From Lachnospiraceae bacterium (lineage in GTDB: Bacteria; Bacillota; Clostridia; Lachnospirales; Lachnospiraceae): a stretch of DNA of 6,311 nucleotides. The position numbers and the translations under genes were made by a program. Location of the stretch: NCBI GenBank assembly GCA_900754855.1, contig CAAEEI010000096.1, positions 1 to 6,311 of the forward strand, read 5' to 3'. The first letter of the stretch is position 1. Each line of letters begins with the position of its first letter. The notes beneath the pieces are model-generated. The model had not been told where the DNA came from. It did no database searches and was given only the letters and a program-made list of their open reading frames with translations. Below are positions 5,146 through 6,311 of the stretch, in pieces.

Positions 5146-6311
5146 ATGGAGAAATGCTACTCGATTCGATTTAAGCTTACGGGTATTCTGATCATTATTG
5201 TTGGTTTTGTCATTTATTTTACCTGGTTTCTCAATGTGGCTTTTGCGGAAAAGTATTACATTTCTTCAGAAAAAACCAACATTGTCCATACGTTTCATCA
5301 GGTAAAAAGGATATTAGCCAAAGAGTCTTCGGAAATGGTCATTAATGAAGAGATGGAACAGCTTTCCAACAGCACCAATATTAAAATGATGATTGCACAG
5401 TCCAGCGACTATTATTTTACCCAGGTGGTGATTTTCAGCAATCTGGTGGACGGAAGCAAAACCTATGAGGAGATTCTGGGGTATCTGGATCAGATAAGAA
5501 GCCAGGTGATCCTGGGAAGGGAAAATGGAAGTTTTGACCAGTTTTCCAGAAAAGACAGAGATTTTCCGTGGCGGAATAACCGTGAAGAAGATAATATTTC
5601 CACATTAATTGAAAAAGGATATTTTGTTACGCAGCTGAAAGATCAGGCCAGCGGACAAAAAGGAATCTATCTTTTTGGTTTTACCGATGATAACTATCTG
5701 ATTGCCATGAGAGTTTCCCTGGAAGGTATTCAGGCCAGCGCAGATATTAGCAGTCGTTTTCTTGCCTACATTGGTATTTTTGGCATTGTGATCGGCAGTA
5801 TTTTTATTTTCTTCGTATCTACCCGGTTTACCCGGCCGATCAAGGATATGGCGCAGGTGGCCGATCGGATGACCCATCTGGATTTTGATGCCAAGGTACA
5901 TGTGGATACCGGGGATGAACTGGAGGAGCTGGGACATTCCATGAACCAGCTTTCGGAAAAACTGGAAACCACCATTGCCGATCTGAAAACTGCCAATTTG
6001 GAATTACAGAAGGATATTGAGAAAAAAGAGCAGATTGACGAGATGCGCAAAGAATTTCTCTCTCATGTCAGCCATGAATTGAAAACGCCAATTGCTCTGA
6101 TTCAGGGCTATGCGGAAGGCCTGAAAGAAAATATTTCGGATGATGAAGAAAGCAAAGATTTTTATTGTGAGGTCATTGCCGATGAAGCGCAGAAAATGAA
6201 TACGATGGTGAAAAAATTGCTGACGTTAAACCAGATTGAGTTTGGAAACAATCAGTTAAACATGCAGAGATTTGATCTGACCCAGATGATCAGAAATAAA
6301 ATTGCCTCTAC
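5146..6311 (+). CDS. Membrane sensor histidine kinase, 3' end beyond the window
   Basis: The first 388 residues of a kinase whose frame runs off the right edge without a stop. The ATG at 5146 lies 6 bases after the regulator's stop; GGAG at 5133-5136 (9-base spacing) inside the regulator's last codons serves as the binding site, implying coupling. Layout: transmembrane helix 1 at about 11-33; an extracytoplasmic sensor region of roughly 170 residues (34-204) with a charged, Phe/Trp-containing loop near 130-150; transmembrane helix 2 at about 206-225; HAMP linker at about 226-278 (TRPIKDMAQVADRM and DELEELGHSMNQL); a charged coiled-coil segment to about 300; then the HisKA dimerisation domain with phospho-acceptor His310 in FLSHVSHELKTPIALIQGY. 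The HATPase domain is outside the window. It should sense an envelope or external signal and phosphorylate the preceding regulator. I do not recognise the sensor domain family. Confidence 0.95.
   Translation, partial: MEKCYSIRFKLTGILIIIVGFVIYFTWFLNVAFAEKYYISSEKTNIVHTFHQVKRILAKESSEMVINEEMEQLSNSTNIKMMIAQSSDYYFTQVVIFSNLVDGSKTYEEILGYLDQIRSQVILGRENGSFDQFSRKDRDFPWRNNREEDNISTLIEKGYFVTQLKDQASGQKGIYLFGFTDDNYLIAMRVSLEGIQASADISSRFLAYIGIFGIVIGSIFIFFVSTRFTRPIKDMAQVADRMTHLDFDAKVHVDTGDELEELGHSMNQLSEKLETTIADLKTANLELQKDIEKKEQIDEMRKEFLSHVSHELKTPIALIQGYAEGLKENISDDEESKDFYCEVIADEAQKMNTMVKKLLTLNQIEFGNNQLNMQRFDLTQMIRNKIAS

Noticed and set aside
1..6311. CRISPR array, transposon, phage, toxin-antitoxin or tRNA signals
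   Set aside because: No regularly spaced repeats, transposase motifs, terminal inverted repeats or tRNA-like folds were seen on either strand.

Overview
The window looks like an ordinary chromosomal stretch from a moderate-GC, low-complexity-leader Firmicute. The likeliest group is the Clostridia, family Lachnospiraceae. The support is strong AGGAGG-type ribosome binding sites, a GTG start, extended -10 promoters (TGnTAAAAT), an autolysin with a copper-amine-oxidase-like wall domain, and an OmpR/HK pair. This placement is inference from style, not from a marker gene. All supported genes lie on the + strand. Both ends of the window cut through genes.

Left part (1-1465): the 3' portion of a chorismate mutase-type protein ending in an ACT domain, with a much shortened region where prephenate dehydratase would sit. 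A 234-residue cytoplasmic protein of unknown function overlaps its end by 26 bases. The two look like one translationally coupled operon for, or regulated by, aromatic amino acid metabolism.

Middle (1466-4076): a complete PLP-dependent O-acetylhomoserine sulfhydrylase (MetY type) with its own promoter in a 66-base gap. It is followed by a secreted cell-wall hydrolase: signal peptide, copper-amine-oxidase-like domain, GH73 N-acetylglucosaminidase domain. The hydrolase has its own promoter and a strong intrinsic terminator.

Right part (4077-6311): a gene-poor stretch of about 385 bases holding direct repeats, an extended -10 promoter and a purine-rich leader. It leads into a two-component system: an OmpR/PhoB-type response regulator and, 6 bases later, a membrane sensor histidine kinase cut off by the window edge before its ATPase domain. 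The kinase senses through an extracytoplasmic domain I do not recognise and should phosphorylate the regulator at Asp55.

I see no CRISPR array, mobile element, tRNA, rRNA or phage gene. The most notable items are the dehydratase-less chorismate mutase-ACT architecture, the unknown coupled gene, and the repeat-rich regulatory and leader region of the two-component system. I do not see convincing evidence of a wholly new system.
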